Shown: positions 1-6,733, counted from the stretch's first letter. The stretch is 10,503 nt of DNA from Candidatus Krumholzibacteriia bacterium (GCA_030590265.1 JAUUYW010000088.1:1-10503), one strand, 5' to 3'. The notes: generated from the letters alone by a model not told the origin. Made by a program: numbers and translations.

Positions 1-992
1 AAGCCACTGAAGTGACAGGTCTCGCAACGGGGATCGTTCGCATGGTATTTTCCGTGGTCCTCGTGGCAGGCACTGCACTGCAGAACCTTGTGGTAAGCCT
101 GAAGAGCCCAGCCGGTCTCAGCATGATCGAACAGATCGTTGGAATCCCGCCCATGACAAAGTACACAGTCTTCATCTGCGTCGCTGTGACACTGGTAGCA
201 GGTGTCGTGCAGATCTACATCTTCGATCAAACCCAGAGGATGGGACTCGGCGCCGTGAACGTGACAACTGGCGCAAGTTTCATTTTTGTGGCAGACGCTG
301 CAATCACGGTTGTAGAGTTCCACGTGATTGGTGTGGTGGAACGGCACCTTGTCGTTGTCGTCGAAATCGGTCTCAAAGGTGATCAAGTCCTTGACCTTGA
401 GAGGAGCCTGGTGGATCAGGTCGGGCAGGGCCTTGATTTGAGCATCAGTCATGCCGCCTTCTTTTTTCCGGTGGCACCACTCGCAGTGGGTCTCGGTGTC
501 CCATTCTTTGTGGCAGTTCAGGCACTGACGGTGATAGGCCGCTTTCAAGCTGGGGTCGATCTTGCTCTTGATCCCCTCGGGAGGATGGCATTCCTTGCAG
601 GCGGGATGGCTTGATGATGACGGCGCGAAGTGATGGCATTCCGTACAACCGCCGCCCATATCCGCCATCAGGGCATGCTTTTCATGACTGAAGTAGACCG
701 GGTGATAGACGTTTTCCAATTCGTCCAAAACCATGACTTTTTCACTGGGCAGTCCCGATTCACCATGCCTGATGTTGTGTCGAAGACAGAATTCCTTGCT
801 CAGGCAATTATCACCGTGAGTGGGAAACGCACAGGTATGACACAGGGAGCAGGCAGGGTCCGCCGAAGCCTGGGGGATATAGTCCTCAAACGCGAAGAGG
901 GGAGTTGCCACCAGTAGGATCCCTCCCAAAACCAGGACCAGGCTCCAAACAGAATGATGTTTGGTCGATTCGGTGTGATTTCGAGTCCGCAT
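1..992 (-). CDS. Periplasmic multiheme cytochrome c, HmcA-like (3' end outside window)
   Basis: The frame is open from an ATG at 992 to the window edge (330 codons visible, no stop). Residues 1-35 form a signal peptide: basic start, hydrophobic WSLVLVLGGILLVATPLFA, probable cleavage after LFA. The mature part has eleven CxxCH heme c sites, at C48, C116, C132, C157, C170, C231, C240, C265, C276, C306 and C323. Many extra His residues (for example in FSHEKHA, 101-107) suit bis-His ligation as in class III cytochromes. Between hemes 1 and 2 are three further cysteines (C54, C63, C69) not in CxxCH form. Its ATG overlaps the TAA of the small membrane-protein gene by one base (TAATG), so it is probably translationally coupled to the FeS/NrfD/HmcD-like genes. 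It should be the periplasmic electron-carrying subunit of that complex. The HmcA-like assignment is inferred from heme pattern and gene company; the total heme number is unknown because the gene is cut. Confidence 0.93.
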   Translation of the reverse strand, partial: MRTRNHTESTKHHSVWSLVLVLGGILLVATPLFAFEDYIPQASADPACSLCHTCAFPTHGDNCLSKEFCLRHNIRHGESGLPSEKVMVLDELENVYHPVYFSHEKHALMADMGGGCTECHHFAPSSSSHPACKECHPPEGIKSKIDPSLKAAYHRQCLNCHKEWDTETHCEWCHRKKEGGMTDAQIKALPDLIHQAPLKVKDLITFETDFDDNDKVPFHHTNHVELYNRDCSVCHKNETCASCHVHGAESHPLGLIEDVDLHDTCYQCHSDADEDCVLCHGRDSNDLFDHAETGWALQAYHKVLQCSACHEDHGKYHANDPRCETCHFSG

Positions 993-1141
993 TACTTTTC
1001 CTTTCCGGTCGGTTTTTTACTGTTTTTCTTTGGCGCTTCGAGATTTTTCGAGAAGATCACGAACAAAATGAAGTACGCCAGCACCACCATGTATTCCAGG
1101 CCTTTGGTGGCAAAGATATCGAGGTAAGTGTACTCAGCCAT
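992..1141 (-). CDS. 49-residue single-span membrane protein, HmcD-like
   Basis: This short gene runs from ATG at 1141 to TAA at 994-992 and encodes 49 residues. It has a short N-terminal part (MAEYTYLDIFATKGLEY), one membrane span at about residues 16-32 (EYMVVLAYFILFVIFS) and a Lys-rich tail (APKKNSKKPTGKEK) expected on the cytoplasmic side. An AAAGGG about 8 bases before the ATG can act as ribosome binding site. It lies between the NrfD-like gene and the multiheme cytochrome gene, and its stop overlaps the cytochrome start. Small proteins with a KGLEY-plus-one-helix layout are typical of HmcD and its relatives in Hmc-type complexes, where they are thought to be minor membrane subunits. The gene is easily missed because of its size. 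The coding call rests on position, overlap and the clean membrane helix. Confidence 0.85.
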   Translation of the reverse strand: MAEYTYLDIFATKGLEYMVVLAYFILFVIFSKNLEAPKKNSKKPTGKEK

Positions 1142-1163
1142 AATGGCACCCTTTCCCGGGATT

Positions 1164-1182
1164 GGGCCACTGGTCGTGGCCC
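1164..1182 (-). promoter_or_regulatory. GC-rich intercistronic hairpin
   Basis: A perfect inverted repeat (GGGCCAC, 5-base loop, GTGGCCC) lies in the 57-base gap between the NrfD-like stop and the HmcD-like start. No U-run follows on the minus strand (the next bases are AATCCCGGG), so it does not look like an intrinsic terminator. It may be an mRNA stabiliser or processing site that sets the ratio of upstream to downstream subunits; that role is inferred. Confidence 0.5.
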
Positions 1183-1198
1183 TCCCAACTAGATCAGA

Positions 1199-2434
1199 TT
1201 AGTCATCCATATCAGCGGCCCAGGCAGGCGGATCGCTGTAAACCGGCATCCGGGATACGACCCAGCGAATAGCCCAAAGCTCCATCAGAACGACGGTCAC
1301 CGTCACCCAAATTTCGGCCCAATGGGGCACGTAGGGATTTTCGGAAAACCAGTTAAAAGCAATAACCGAAATGTTCAGACGATTCAGGAGAATCCCAATC
1401 AGGGTCAGACCCGAAGCCACCTTGATCACCTGGGTATTTCCTTCTCTGACACCCTTGTAGAAAAGAATCAATGGCACCAAGACAAAGCCCACAACTTCTA
1501 ACAGGAACCACAGTCCCCACCCGGTGAGCAGCAGATCATACTGTTGACCATGGATCACCACCAACAACTTGAGGAAGAGGTAGACGAACATGGCCCCTGC
1601 ACAAATTTTGCCCAGGCCGATGGTGATGGAATCGTTGTTTTTGTGTACGTCGTGGCTCAACCTGGAGGCGAACACCTTGTGGCTGATGGATCCCTCAAAG
1701 ATCACCATGGAAAGCCCGGCGAAGATGCTGGAGACGAAGAACAATACGGGGATGAACTCGGTGTACCACAGAGGATGAATCTTGCTCTCGGCCATGAGGA
1801 AAAGAGCTCCGAGGCCGGACTGGTGCAGAGTTGAAAGTGTGATCCCAAAAATCACCGAGGCGATGGTCAAGCCACCAACAAATTTCCGCAAACGTTTCAT
1901 GCCCAGCCACTCGGCTATCGCCGGGGAAAACTCGACGAACTCGGCGGCCATGTAGAGCATAAAGTGCCAGGCCACCAGGAAGAGCACTGAACTGACACCA
2001 AAGTTGTTGCCGATGATCGGGTTGATGATGTTCCAGGGCCGGCCCAGATCCAGCATCAGTGCTCCGGCATAGAACATGTAGGCCAGGAACCCGTTCAGCA
2101 CCACGGCACGCACGATGGAGTGATACCGATGGCGGCCGAGGATGTAGACGATGAAGGTCAGCGTATAGGCGCCTCCGGCGAAGGCTACCCCGCAAACCAC
2201 GTCGAACCCGATCCAGACACCCCAGGGAGTCTCTTGGCTCAGGTTGGTGATGGCTCCAATCCCGTAGATGAAGCGGTAGACGATCAGGCCCAGACCCACC
2301 AGGATTATGGGAATGGAGATCATGTTGAACGGGGTCAGAAATTTGCCCTTTGGCTTCATCTCGCTGATGAGGAAGCGGAAGAAATCCGGGAGGCTCCCGA
2401 TCTCGGGTTTTGGGGTTTCTTGGACTTGGTTCAT
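1199..2434 (-). CDS. nrfD: NrfD/HybB/HmcC-family integral membrane quinone-interacting subunit
   Basis: The 411-residue protein is strongly hydrophobic, with about ten membrane spans (for example 38-56, 77-99, 108-127, 147-168, 186-201, 225-245, 271-294, 303-325, 338-358, 373-393). Family features include LDLGRPW (128-134), SSVLFLVAWHF (148-158), STLHQSGLGALF (201-212) and NRLN (351-354). NrfD-family proteins bind quinone in the membrane and pass electrons to or from a partner ferredoxin-like subunit. Here that partner is the adjacent four-cluster protein, whose TGA overlaps this ATG by four bases (ATGA). The closest type appears to be HmcC/HybB (about 390-410 residues) rather than the shorter NrfD/PsrC forms. 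The likely role is electron exchange between menaquinone and the periplasmic cytochrome. Direction of electron flow and any ion translocation cannot be read from the sequence. Confidence 0.93.
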   Translation of the reverse strand: MNQVQETPKPEIGSLPDFFRFLISEMKPKGKFLTPFNMISIPIILVGLGLIVYRFIYGIGAITNLSQETPWGVWIGFDVVCGVAFAGGAYTLTFIVYILGRHRYHSIVRAVVLNGFLAYMFYAGALMLDLGRPWNIINPIIGNNFGVSSVLFLVAWHFMLYMAAEFVEFSPAIAEWLGMKRLRKFVGGLTIASVIFGITLSTLHQSGLGALFLMAESKIHPLWYTEFIPVLFFVSSIFAGLSMVIFEGSISHKVFASRLSHDVHKNNDSITIGLGKICAGAMFVYLFLKLLVVIHGQQYDLLLTGWGLWFLLEVVGFVLVPLILFYKGVREGNTQVIKVASGLTLIGILLNRLNISVIAFNWFSENPYVPHWAEIWVTVTVVLMELWAIRWVVSRMPVYSDPPAWAADMDD

Positions 2435-3315
2435 GATTCCTCTCCGGGGGTTGAATCCATGTCGATCTGAACGGCGTCTTCGTTGGACTTTATGTATCGC
2501 ATGCCGTTGAGAAAGGCCGGCCAGAGAAGGAAAACGACCGGAACCGAATAGAGGAAGTTCTGGGTAAGGGCCGGCACTGATTCACTGCCCAAATCGGTGC
2601 GGAACCCAATCTGATCAAAAGGAGCAGCCGAGAGGTAGAGCCAGCCGGTGCCGGCGACTTCGTGCTGTCCGTAGATATGGTCGATGTAGCTGGTGGGGTG
2701 GTTGGCTACCCGGTTCTGGGCAATACGTTCCATTTCCCGTCGCTGCCCGAACTCCAGAGCATCCACAGGACAGCTCTCGACACAGGCAGGCTTCTGACCC
2801 TCGGCAAGTCGATCGTAGCAAAAAATGCATTTCTGGATCTTGGGGTTGGCACTGTGATACTCGAAGCGGGGAATAACAAAGGGGCAAGAGACCATGCAGA
2901 AACGACACCCCATGCATTTGCTGTCGCGCCAGATCACTGGGCCATCTTCCGTCTTGAACATGGCCGGGGTCAGGCAGGCGGAAGCGCAGGCTGCCTGGTT
3001 GCAGTGCATGCACTGCTTTTTGACGAAGACCTCACCGGCGTCGGTGTCGTATCGGTTGACCACAGTCCATTGGTCGGGGGTTGTATCCCGAATCTCGGAG
3101 AATACGTCTTTTGAGGTGCCCGGATTCGGCAAACCGTTTTCATTGGCGCAGGCTTCTTCACAACTCCGGCAGCCAATGCACCGAGTCGTGTCCACCAGCA
3201 CCGACTTGAATTCGGTTTCTGAAGGACCGGCTTCGGGGGTTTGGGCCAATGCAGGCAGAGCCACGGCTGTGGTTCCGGCGACACATAGGTTTTTAAGGAA
3301 ATTCCTTCTGTCCAT
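2431..3315 (-). CDS. Tat-exported four-[4Fe-4S] ferredoxin-like subunit (HmcB/HybA type)
   Basis: This 294-residue protein starts with a twin-arginine signal (DRRNFLKNL, then a hydrophobic stretch to PALAQ at about 25), so it is exported folded with its clusters. Four cysteine groups follow: C46-C49-C52-C56, C102-C105-C110-C114, C134-C137-C140-C144 and C163-C166-C178-C182, enough for four [4Fe-4S] clusters. A C-terminal membrane anchor lies at about 253-271 (NFLYSVPVVFLLWPAFLNG), as in HybA and HmcB. It should wire the NrfD-like quinone site to the multiheme cytochrome in the periplasm. The start at 3315 is supported by the Tat motif directly after it and an AGG about 11 bases upstream. It follows the ArsR-type gene by 66 bases and overlaps the NrfD-like gene by four bases. 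All cluster cysteines are present and the gene looks intact. Confidence 0.95.
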   Translation of the reverse strand: MDRRNFLKNLCVAGTTAVALPALAQTPEAGPSETEFKSVLVDTTRCIGCRSCEEACANENGLPNPGTSKDVFSEIRDTTPDQWTVVNRYDTDAGEVFVKKQCMHCNQAACASACLTPAMFKTEDGPVIWRDSKCMGCRFCMVSCPFVIPRFEYHSANPKIQKCIFCYDRLAEGQKPACVESCPVDALEFGQRREMERIAQNRVANHPTSYIDHIYGQHEVAGTGWLYLSAAPFDQIGFRTDLGSESVPALTQNFLYSVPVVFLLWPAFLNGMRYIKSNEDAVQIDMDSTPGEES

Positions 3316-3361
3316 CTCCAGTGCCTTTCCGATCAGAGGATAGGTCTCTTGATTGTCTGTT

Positions 3362-3385
3362 TCGATTCAGATTTTATCGATTCAG
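3362..3385. repeat. Direct repeat of TCGATTCAG in the arsR-FeS gap
   Basis: Two identical 9-base copies lie at 3362-3370 and 3377-3385, 15 bases apart start to start. The second covers the stop codon of the regulator gene. They could be an operator for the downstream respiratory genes or a chance duplication; the sequence alone does not decide. Confidence 0.4.
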
Positions 3386-3735
3386 TCTTCATCGATGATC
3401 TCATGAGGGTTGATGCCCATGGCAAGTTCGCCCCTCTTTTTCATTCCATCGATCAGAACCGTTCGGATCAGGGAACAGGCATCTACGATCCGTTTGTCTG
3501 CAGGTCGGTAAAAGACCTTTGTGCCCTCCTTGCGGGCGATGACCAGATGCTTGTTTTTCATGACAGTGAGGTGGCGACTGACACTGGAAAGAGGAATATC
3601 CAGGGCTTCCGCCAATTCACTGACGCTCATTTCCCTTCGATCCAGACAGGCCATCATCGCCAACCGCTTAGGGCTGGCCAGAGCACGGCAATAGGCCGCA
3701 TGGATCTCGAAGATTTCAAAGTTTCGTACTTTCAT
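3382..3735 (-). CDS. ArsR/SmtB-type winged-helix transcriptional regulator
   Basis: From the ATG at 3735 the protein has 117 residues. It carries a winged-helix DNA-binding domain: the ArsR-like opener CRALASPKRL (16-25), the helix-turn-helix MSVSELAEALDIPLSSVSRHL (36-56), and the wing ARKEGTKVFYRPAD (67-80). The classic metal site of ArsR/SmtB (ELCVC in the recognition region) is replaced by EMSVSEL, so it is not a canonical arsenic, cadmium or zinc sensor. Cysteines at 16, 30 and 87 remain; C30, just before the helix-turn-helix, and C87, in the last helix, lie roughly where thiol- or persulfide-sensing relatives (SqrR/BigR type) have their pair. That match is an inference and the spacing is not identical. 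A TTG at 3771 would add 12 residues, but those bases form a consensus -35 box, so the ATG is preferred. It heads the respiratory operon and probably controls it and itself. Confidence 0.88.
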   Translation of the reverse strand: MKVRNFEIFEIHAAYCRALASPKRLAMMACLDRREMSVSELAEALDIPLSSVSRHLTVMKNKHLVIARKEGTKVFYRPADKRIVDACSLIRTVLIDGMKKRGELAMGINPHEIIDED

Positions 3736-3742
3736 ACTTCCG

Positions 3743-3771
3743 ATAATACACAAGCTTGATTCGGTTGTCAA
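3743..3771 (-). promoter_or_regulatory. Sigma70-type promoter of the arsR-respiratory operon
   Basis: On the minus strand TTGACA (3771-3766) is a perfect -35 box. It is followed by an exact 17-base spacer and TATTAT (3748-3743) as -10 box. A run of nine T's and AT-rich DNA lie just upstream of the -35. Only seven bases separate the -10 from the ATG at 3735-3733, so transcription would start at or next to the start codon and the mRNA would be leaderless or nearly so. Confidence 0.7.
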
Positions 3772-3884
3772 AAAAAAAACTTGAAAGGTTTATTTTTAAA
3801 ATCAGAGAGGTTTGATAGGCATTTGTGGCCGGGATTCTCGGATTAGAGGTGGTGGAAACGATGTAAAATGGTGTGGTTTTGATA

Positions 3885-3915
3885 GTTGTTAAAATAACAA
3901 CACTGTAATGACAGT
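3885..3915. promoter_or_regulatory. Two abutting perfect inverted repeats in an AT-rich spacer
   Basis: GTTGTTA-AAA-TAACAAC (3885-3901) is directly followed by ACTGT-AATG-ACAGT (3902-3915). Both are perfect. They lie in the 244-base AT-rich gap between the symporter stop and the arsR promoter, about 115 bases upstream of the -35. Neither is followed by a clear U-run, so they look more like protein-binding sites than terminators. The binding protein is unknown; the adjacent ArsR-type regulator is one candidate. Confidence 0.45.
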
Positions 3916-3962
3916 AAGTTAAGCTGTTTTTGGCTTCATTTTGTCTTTTATCCCATTATTTT

Positions 3963-3992
3963 AGTATAATTTTGGAGAAGAAAGGTACTCAA
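3963..3992 (-). promoter_or_regulatory. Possible second minus-strand promoter upstream of arsR
   Basis: TTGAGT (3992-3987), an 18-base spacer and TATACT (3968-3963) resemble a sigma70 promoter. A start near 3956 would read through the two inverted repeats and give a leader of about 220 bases before arsR, with no convincing ORF in it. The AT-rich context makes chance matches likely. Confidence 0.3.
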
Positions 3993-4015
3993 TCATCTGA
4001 TTTGAAATACAATAA

Positions 4016-6055
4016 TCAATGATTTCGATCAACAAATCCATCATCTTTGTCATCAGCCTGGCTCTGGGATAAGCTCTTCAGCAACCGTTTGACATCTTGA
4101 ATCCCCCCAAGAGTGAACCAAACGATCACTACCACGGCTACTGACAGCTCGATCCAAATCTTAGCGTGCCAGAATTCCAACCACATGGAATCCCATTGGG
4201 ACCAGTCCCCGTCCTGAACATCCCGTGTCAGGAAATAGACCGTGCCGACAATGAACACTCCCACCCAGGCCAGATTCCAACCCCAGGTGATGATATAAAG
4301 GAACTTATCCTTCCAGCCGAATTCCTGGGTAATGCCCAGAGCTCTCCACCCTCGGCTAATGCTACCGGATTTTTGCTCGACTTCACCGTCGATGGCGAAT
4401 TCTCCCCGATGCAGCAATCGATCCAAATCAAAACTTTGGCGCTTGATGGCTTGTTGGCCCAACGACACGGCCACATAAATCAAGGCGCAAATCCACATGG
4501 CCCAACCCCAGAGCTCTTGTCCGTTAGGCAGATGAATTTCTGTCCAGGCTGCCCAGCTGTGGGCCCGTTCAAGACCGACCCAATCCAGCAAGCCCCAAAA
4601 GGCCTGTCCGGATTCACGCCAGGATCGCTGGGTCTGTTCCAACACAAACCCGGTAAGGGCTAGCGTAACACCGCAAATTGTAGCTACCCAGGCTCCTGCA
4701 GTTGTTCCCCAGCGCGTATAAAGCCCCCCGATAATCACAGCCCCGCTCCATCCCGCAAAGATGGCGGCAGTCAGGGCAAAAAACAGCAGGATGGCTTGGC
4801 TCTGTTTGTAGAAAAGGCTGAATATGAAGATGAAAATGGCCACTCCGACCACTCCGGCCCGCAACAATGTCAGATGTGTTTTGGGAGAAAGTGGTGTCTT
4901 GCGAAATGGCAAGACCACATCCTGAATAAAGATGGCGCTCCAGGAATGCAGGTAGGTGTTGTGGGTGCTTATAAATGCTCCCATCATCAGGGCGGCAAAA
5001 GCGCCCAGCAAACCGGTTGGCAGCAACCGGGCCAGAACCAGGGGAGCGCGCATTTGGTTGGCCACGGACTGGTTGTCGAAGGTGCCCAGTTGCTGGTTCA
5101 CCTCGCTGGCAAATCCGGCCCATTCGGGATGGTGTAAAACGGTGAAAACAAGGATAGGTACGATGGTCATGAAGACGTCCTGAGAGCGTCCACGCCATAG
5201 CCCCAGCACACCACCCATTTTGCCTTCGTGAGCAGTGCGTGCCGAACTGTTGTAGGCTTGGGTTCCCTGCCAGCTCATGGCACCGTAGAACAGGCCAATG
5301 ACTCCGATCAGAAAATATTTGAAATTGAAATCAGCCACAAAGCCCGTATCGAAAGGGTTGATCTTGGAATGTCCGACCGCCGTTTGGGAGAGAACTTCTC
5401 CAACCTGATCCCAACCCACCAACAGCAGCAAATAAACCGCCAGTATGAGAAATACGAGGTTGGCAAAAGCACCCTGAATGAAGTCGGTGATCATGACGGC
5501 CACCTGGCCGCCGGCCAAAACAAAATACACGGCGGTGATCAGGAGGGCGGCCATCAGGGTTGGAAAAACCGGCAGTGTCATTCCCAGCAAATGCCAGTTT
5601 TCCGGCAATCCCAGAAAGTATATAAAAAACCGGGCACCAACTGACGGGAAAATGCCGAAGTTGATCAACCCGGCGACAAAGGCCACCGATCCGGCAAAGA
5701 TGCGAAATCGTCGGCTGTACCGACGCTCGAAGAATTCCGCCAAAGTCAGGGCCCGAGTTCTTCGGAAGCGATAATTCACCCATCCGCTGACTGTGACCAC
5801 GACTCCGAACAGGGCCATGGTCAATCCCCACCAACCCAAGGCGAAGCCCGCTTGGTAACCCGCCTCCAGGTTGGCTATTACGGTGATGGCTCCCAATCCC
5901 GCAATGCCGGCACTGATGGTCAGCAGATACCGTCCCGCCGAGCGACCGGCCGCCAGGTAGTCGCTCACACCACGCATATGGCGCTTGGTCAGCACCACCG
6001 TGATGAGGATGCCGAAATACATGATGGCCAGAATCGTCCAGTCAAAAAATTTCAT
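4016..6055 (-). CDS. Sodium:solute symporter (SSS family), long form
   Basis: The 679-residue protein has a polytopic SSS (sodium/solute symporter) core. Family marks are the N-terminal DYLAAGRSAGRYLLTISAG (32-50), the signature region GGQVAVMITDFIQG (182-195), and STHNTYLHSWSAIFIQDV (363-380). After the core come a soluble segment with LLHRGEFA (547-554) and two further spans at about 586-608 and 634-650, a C-terminal extension seen in many planctomycete and FCB-group members. Such proteins use the sodium gradient to import sugars, amino acids, organic acids or vitamins; the substrate cannot be told here. The ATG at 6055 has no good ribosome binding site. It overlaps the stop of a 12-codon upstream ORF (TGATG), which may supply translation by coupling. 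The gene follows a putative outer-membrane protein gene after 53 bases, so the two may be co-transcribed. No frame break was seen, and the stop is TGA at 4016. Confidence 0.92.
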   Translation of the reverse strand: MKFFDWTILAIMYFGILITVVLTKRHMRGVSDYLAAGRSAGRYLLTISAGIAGLGAITVIANLEAGYQAGFALGWWGLTMALFGVVVTVSGWVNYRFRRTRALTLAEFFERRYSRRFRIFAGSVAFVAGLINFGIFPSVGARFFIYFLGLPENWHLLGMTLPVFPTLMAALLITAVYFVLAGGQVAVMITDFIQGAFANLVFLILAVYLLLLVGWDQVGEVLSQTAVGHSKINPFDTGFVADFNFKYFLIGVIGLFYGAMSWQGTQAYNSSARTAHEGKMGGVLGLWRGRSQDVFMTIVPILVFTVLHHPEWAGFASEVNQQLGTFDNQSVANQMRAPLVLARLLPTGLLGAFAALMMGAFISTHNTYLHSWSAIFIQDVVLPFRKTPLSPKTHLTLLRAGVVGVAIFIFIFSLFYKQSQAILLFFALTAAIFAGWSGAVIIGGLYTRWGTTAGAWVATICGVTLALTGFVLEQTQRSWRESGQAFWGLLDWVGLERAHSWAAWTEIHLPNGQELWGWAMWICALIYVAVSLGQQAIKRQSFDLDRLLHRGEFAIDGEVEQKSGSISRGWRALGITQEFGWKDKFLYIITWGWNLAWVGVFIVGTVYFLTRDVQDGDWSQWDSMWLEFWHAKIWIELSVAVVVIVWFTLGGIQDVKRLLKSLSQSQADDKDDGFVDRNH

Positions 6056-6093
6056 CAGTTGCTTCGCGAATCCTCGATTGGGGAAGGCAACAT
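6055..6093 (-). CDS. Possible 12-residue leader ORF coupled to the symporter
   Basis: An ATG at 6093, preceded by GAGG three bases away, opens a 12-codon frame (MLPSPIEDSRSN). Its TGA overlaps the symporter ATG by one base. It would explain how the symporter is translated without its own Shine-Dalgarno. The peptide has no recognisable function and could be fortuitous. Confidence 0.25.
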   Translation of the reverse strand: MLPSPIEDSRSN

Positions 6094-6108
6094 TTTCCTC
6101 GGCACAAC

Positions 6109-6681
6109 TTAAAAGGAAAACCAGAAGCCGATTTCAGGATAAGTTGTGTTGCAATCAAAAAGGCTGGAATTGCAATCCATAAACTCTTCGTGGACAACTC
6201 CCAGAGACACATAACTGCCACCTTGGCGGTAAGCCACACCGGCTCGACCACCCCAGGAATCATAATCCTCATAATCTCCACCCACATAGGTGCGACGGTA
6301 AAAGGCACCCACATAAGGTTTGATCTTATCCATTTTCCAGAAAGTGTAACGAATGTCGGGGGAAATTTTCCAGATGGTGGGGTCTTGCAGAATCCATCCT
6401 TCACCGGAAATTCCAATGGCCAGGCCATTGGCCACGTAATAGCTGAAACCACCACCAAGGATCAGATACGATTGCCCCAGAGTGCTGCCCATACCCCCGA
6501 CAATGTTGACGCTCTTGCTGCCCTTGGCATAGGGGCCGGCTGGATTGTGGAGAGGGGCTATTCGGATGTCTTCTTCTGGCGGCGCATTCTGGCTGATTTG
6601 GGCCAAAACAACGGTTGATCCCAAGCTGAAAACCAGGGCGGCCAAAAGGGTGATCATCAGCATCGTATTTTTGGTATTCAT
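6109..6681 (-). CDS. Secreted, probably outer-membrane beta-barrel protein
   Basis: The 190-residue protein starts with a Sec signal peptide (residues 1-28, basic start then LLAALVFSLGSTVVLA, cleavage near LAQ). The mature part alternates polar and hydrophobic/aromatic residues in short segments, such as YLILGGGFSYYVANGLAIGISG (72-93), KPYVGAFYRRTYVGG (121-135) and AGVAYRQGGSYVSLGVV (147-163). It ends in aromatic EIGFWFSF with a terminal Phe, the usual signal for BAM-assembled barrels. About eight strands would fit the length. Two DCN motifs (C170, C177) near the end may form a disulfide in the last surface loop. The start is fixed by a strong GGAGG six bases before the ATG. I do not recognise a named family. 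It lies 53 bases upstream of the symporter gene, so a joint uptake role is possible but unproven. Confidence 0.8.
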   Translation of the reverse strand: MNTKNTMLMITLLAALVFSLGSTVVLAQISQNAPPEEDIRIAPLHNPAGPYAKGSKSVNIVGGMGSTLGQSYLILGGGFSYYVANGLAIGISGEGWILQDPTIWKISPDIRYTFWKMDKIKPYVGAFYRRTYVGGDYEDYDSWGGRAGVAYRQGGSYVSLGVVHEEFMDCNSSLFDCNTTYPEIGFWFSF

Positions 6682-6698
6682 GAATTTCCTCCAGGGTG

Positions 6699-6733
6699 AA
6701 AAAGTAACGACTCAACCAGAAGGTCGAGTCGTT
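6699..6733 (-). terminator. Intrinsic terminator after the beta-propeller gene
   Basis: On the minus strand an 8-bp stem (AACGACTC/GAGTCGTT), extended inside by three more pairs around a short loop, is followed by AC and a run of five T's. It lies just downstream of the beta-propeller stop (6756). Only about 17 bases separate the T-run from the next ATG. The outer-membrane gene must therefore rely on read-through, or on a promoter overlapping this region (a TATTAT on the minus strand sits between stop and stem). Confidence 0.65.

Noticed and set aside
12..917. Plus-strand open frames opposite the cytochrome gene
   Set aside because: The minus strand encodes eleven CxxCH motifs and a signal peptide in one frame; the plus-strand frames have no family features and are antisense shadows.
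3772..3960. Small gene in the AT-rich spacer
   Set aside because: Only a few codons (for example MKPKTA) are open after any ATG with no ribosome site; nothing coding can be supported.
3986..4015. Terminator after the symporter (AATCA-TC-TGATT)
   Set aside because: The loop would be two bases and no T-run follows on the minus strand.
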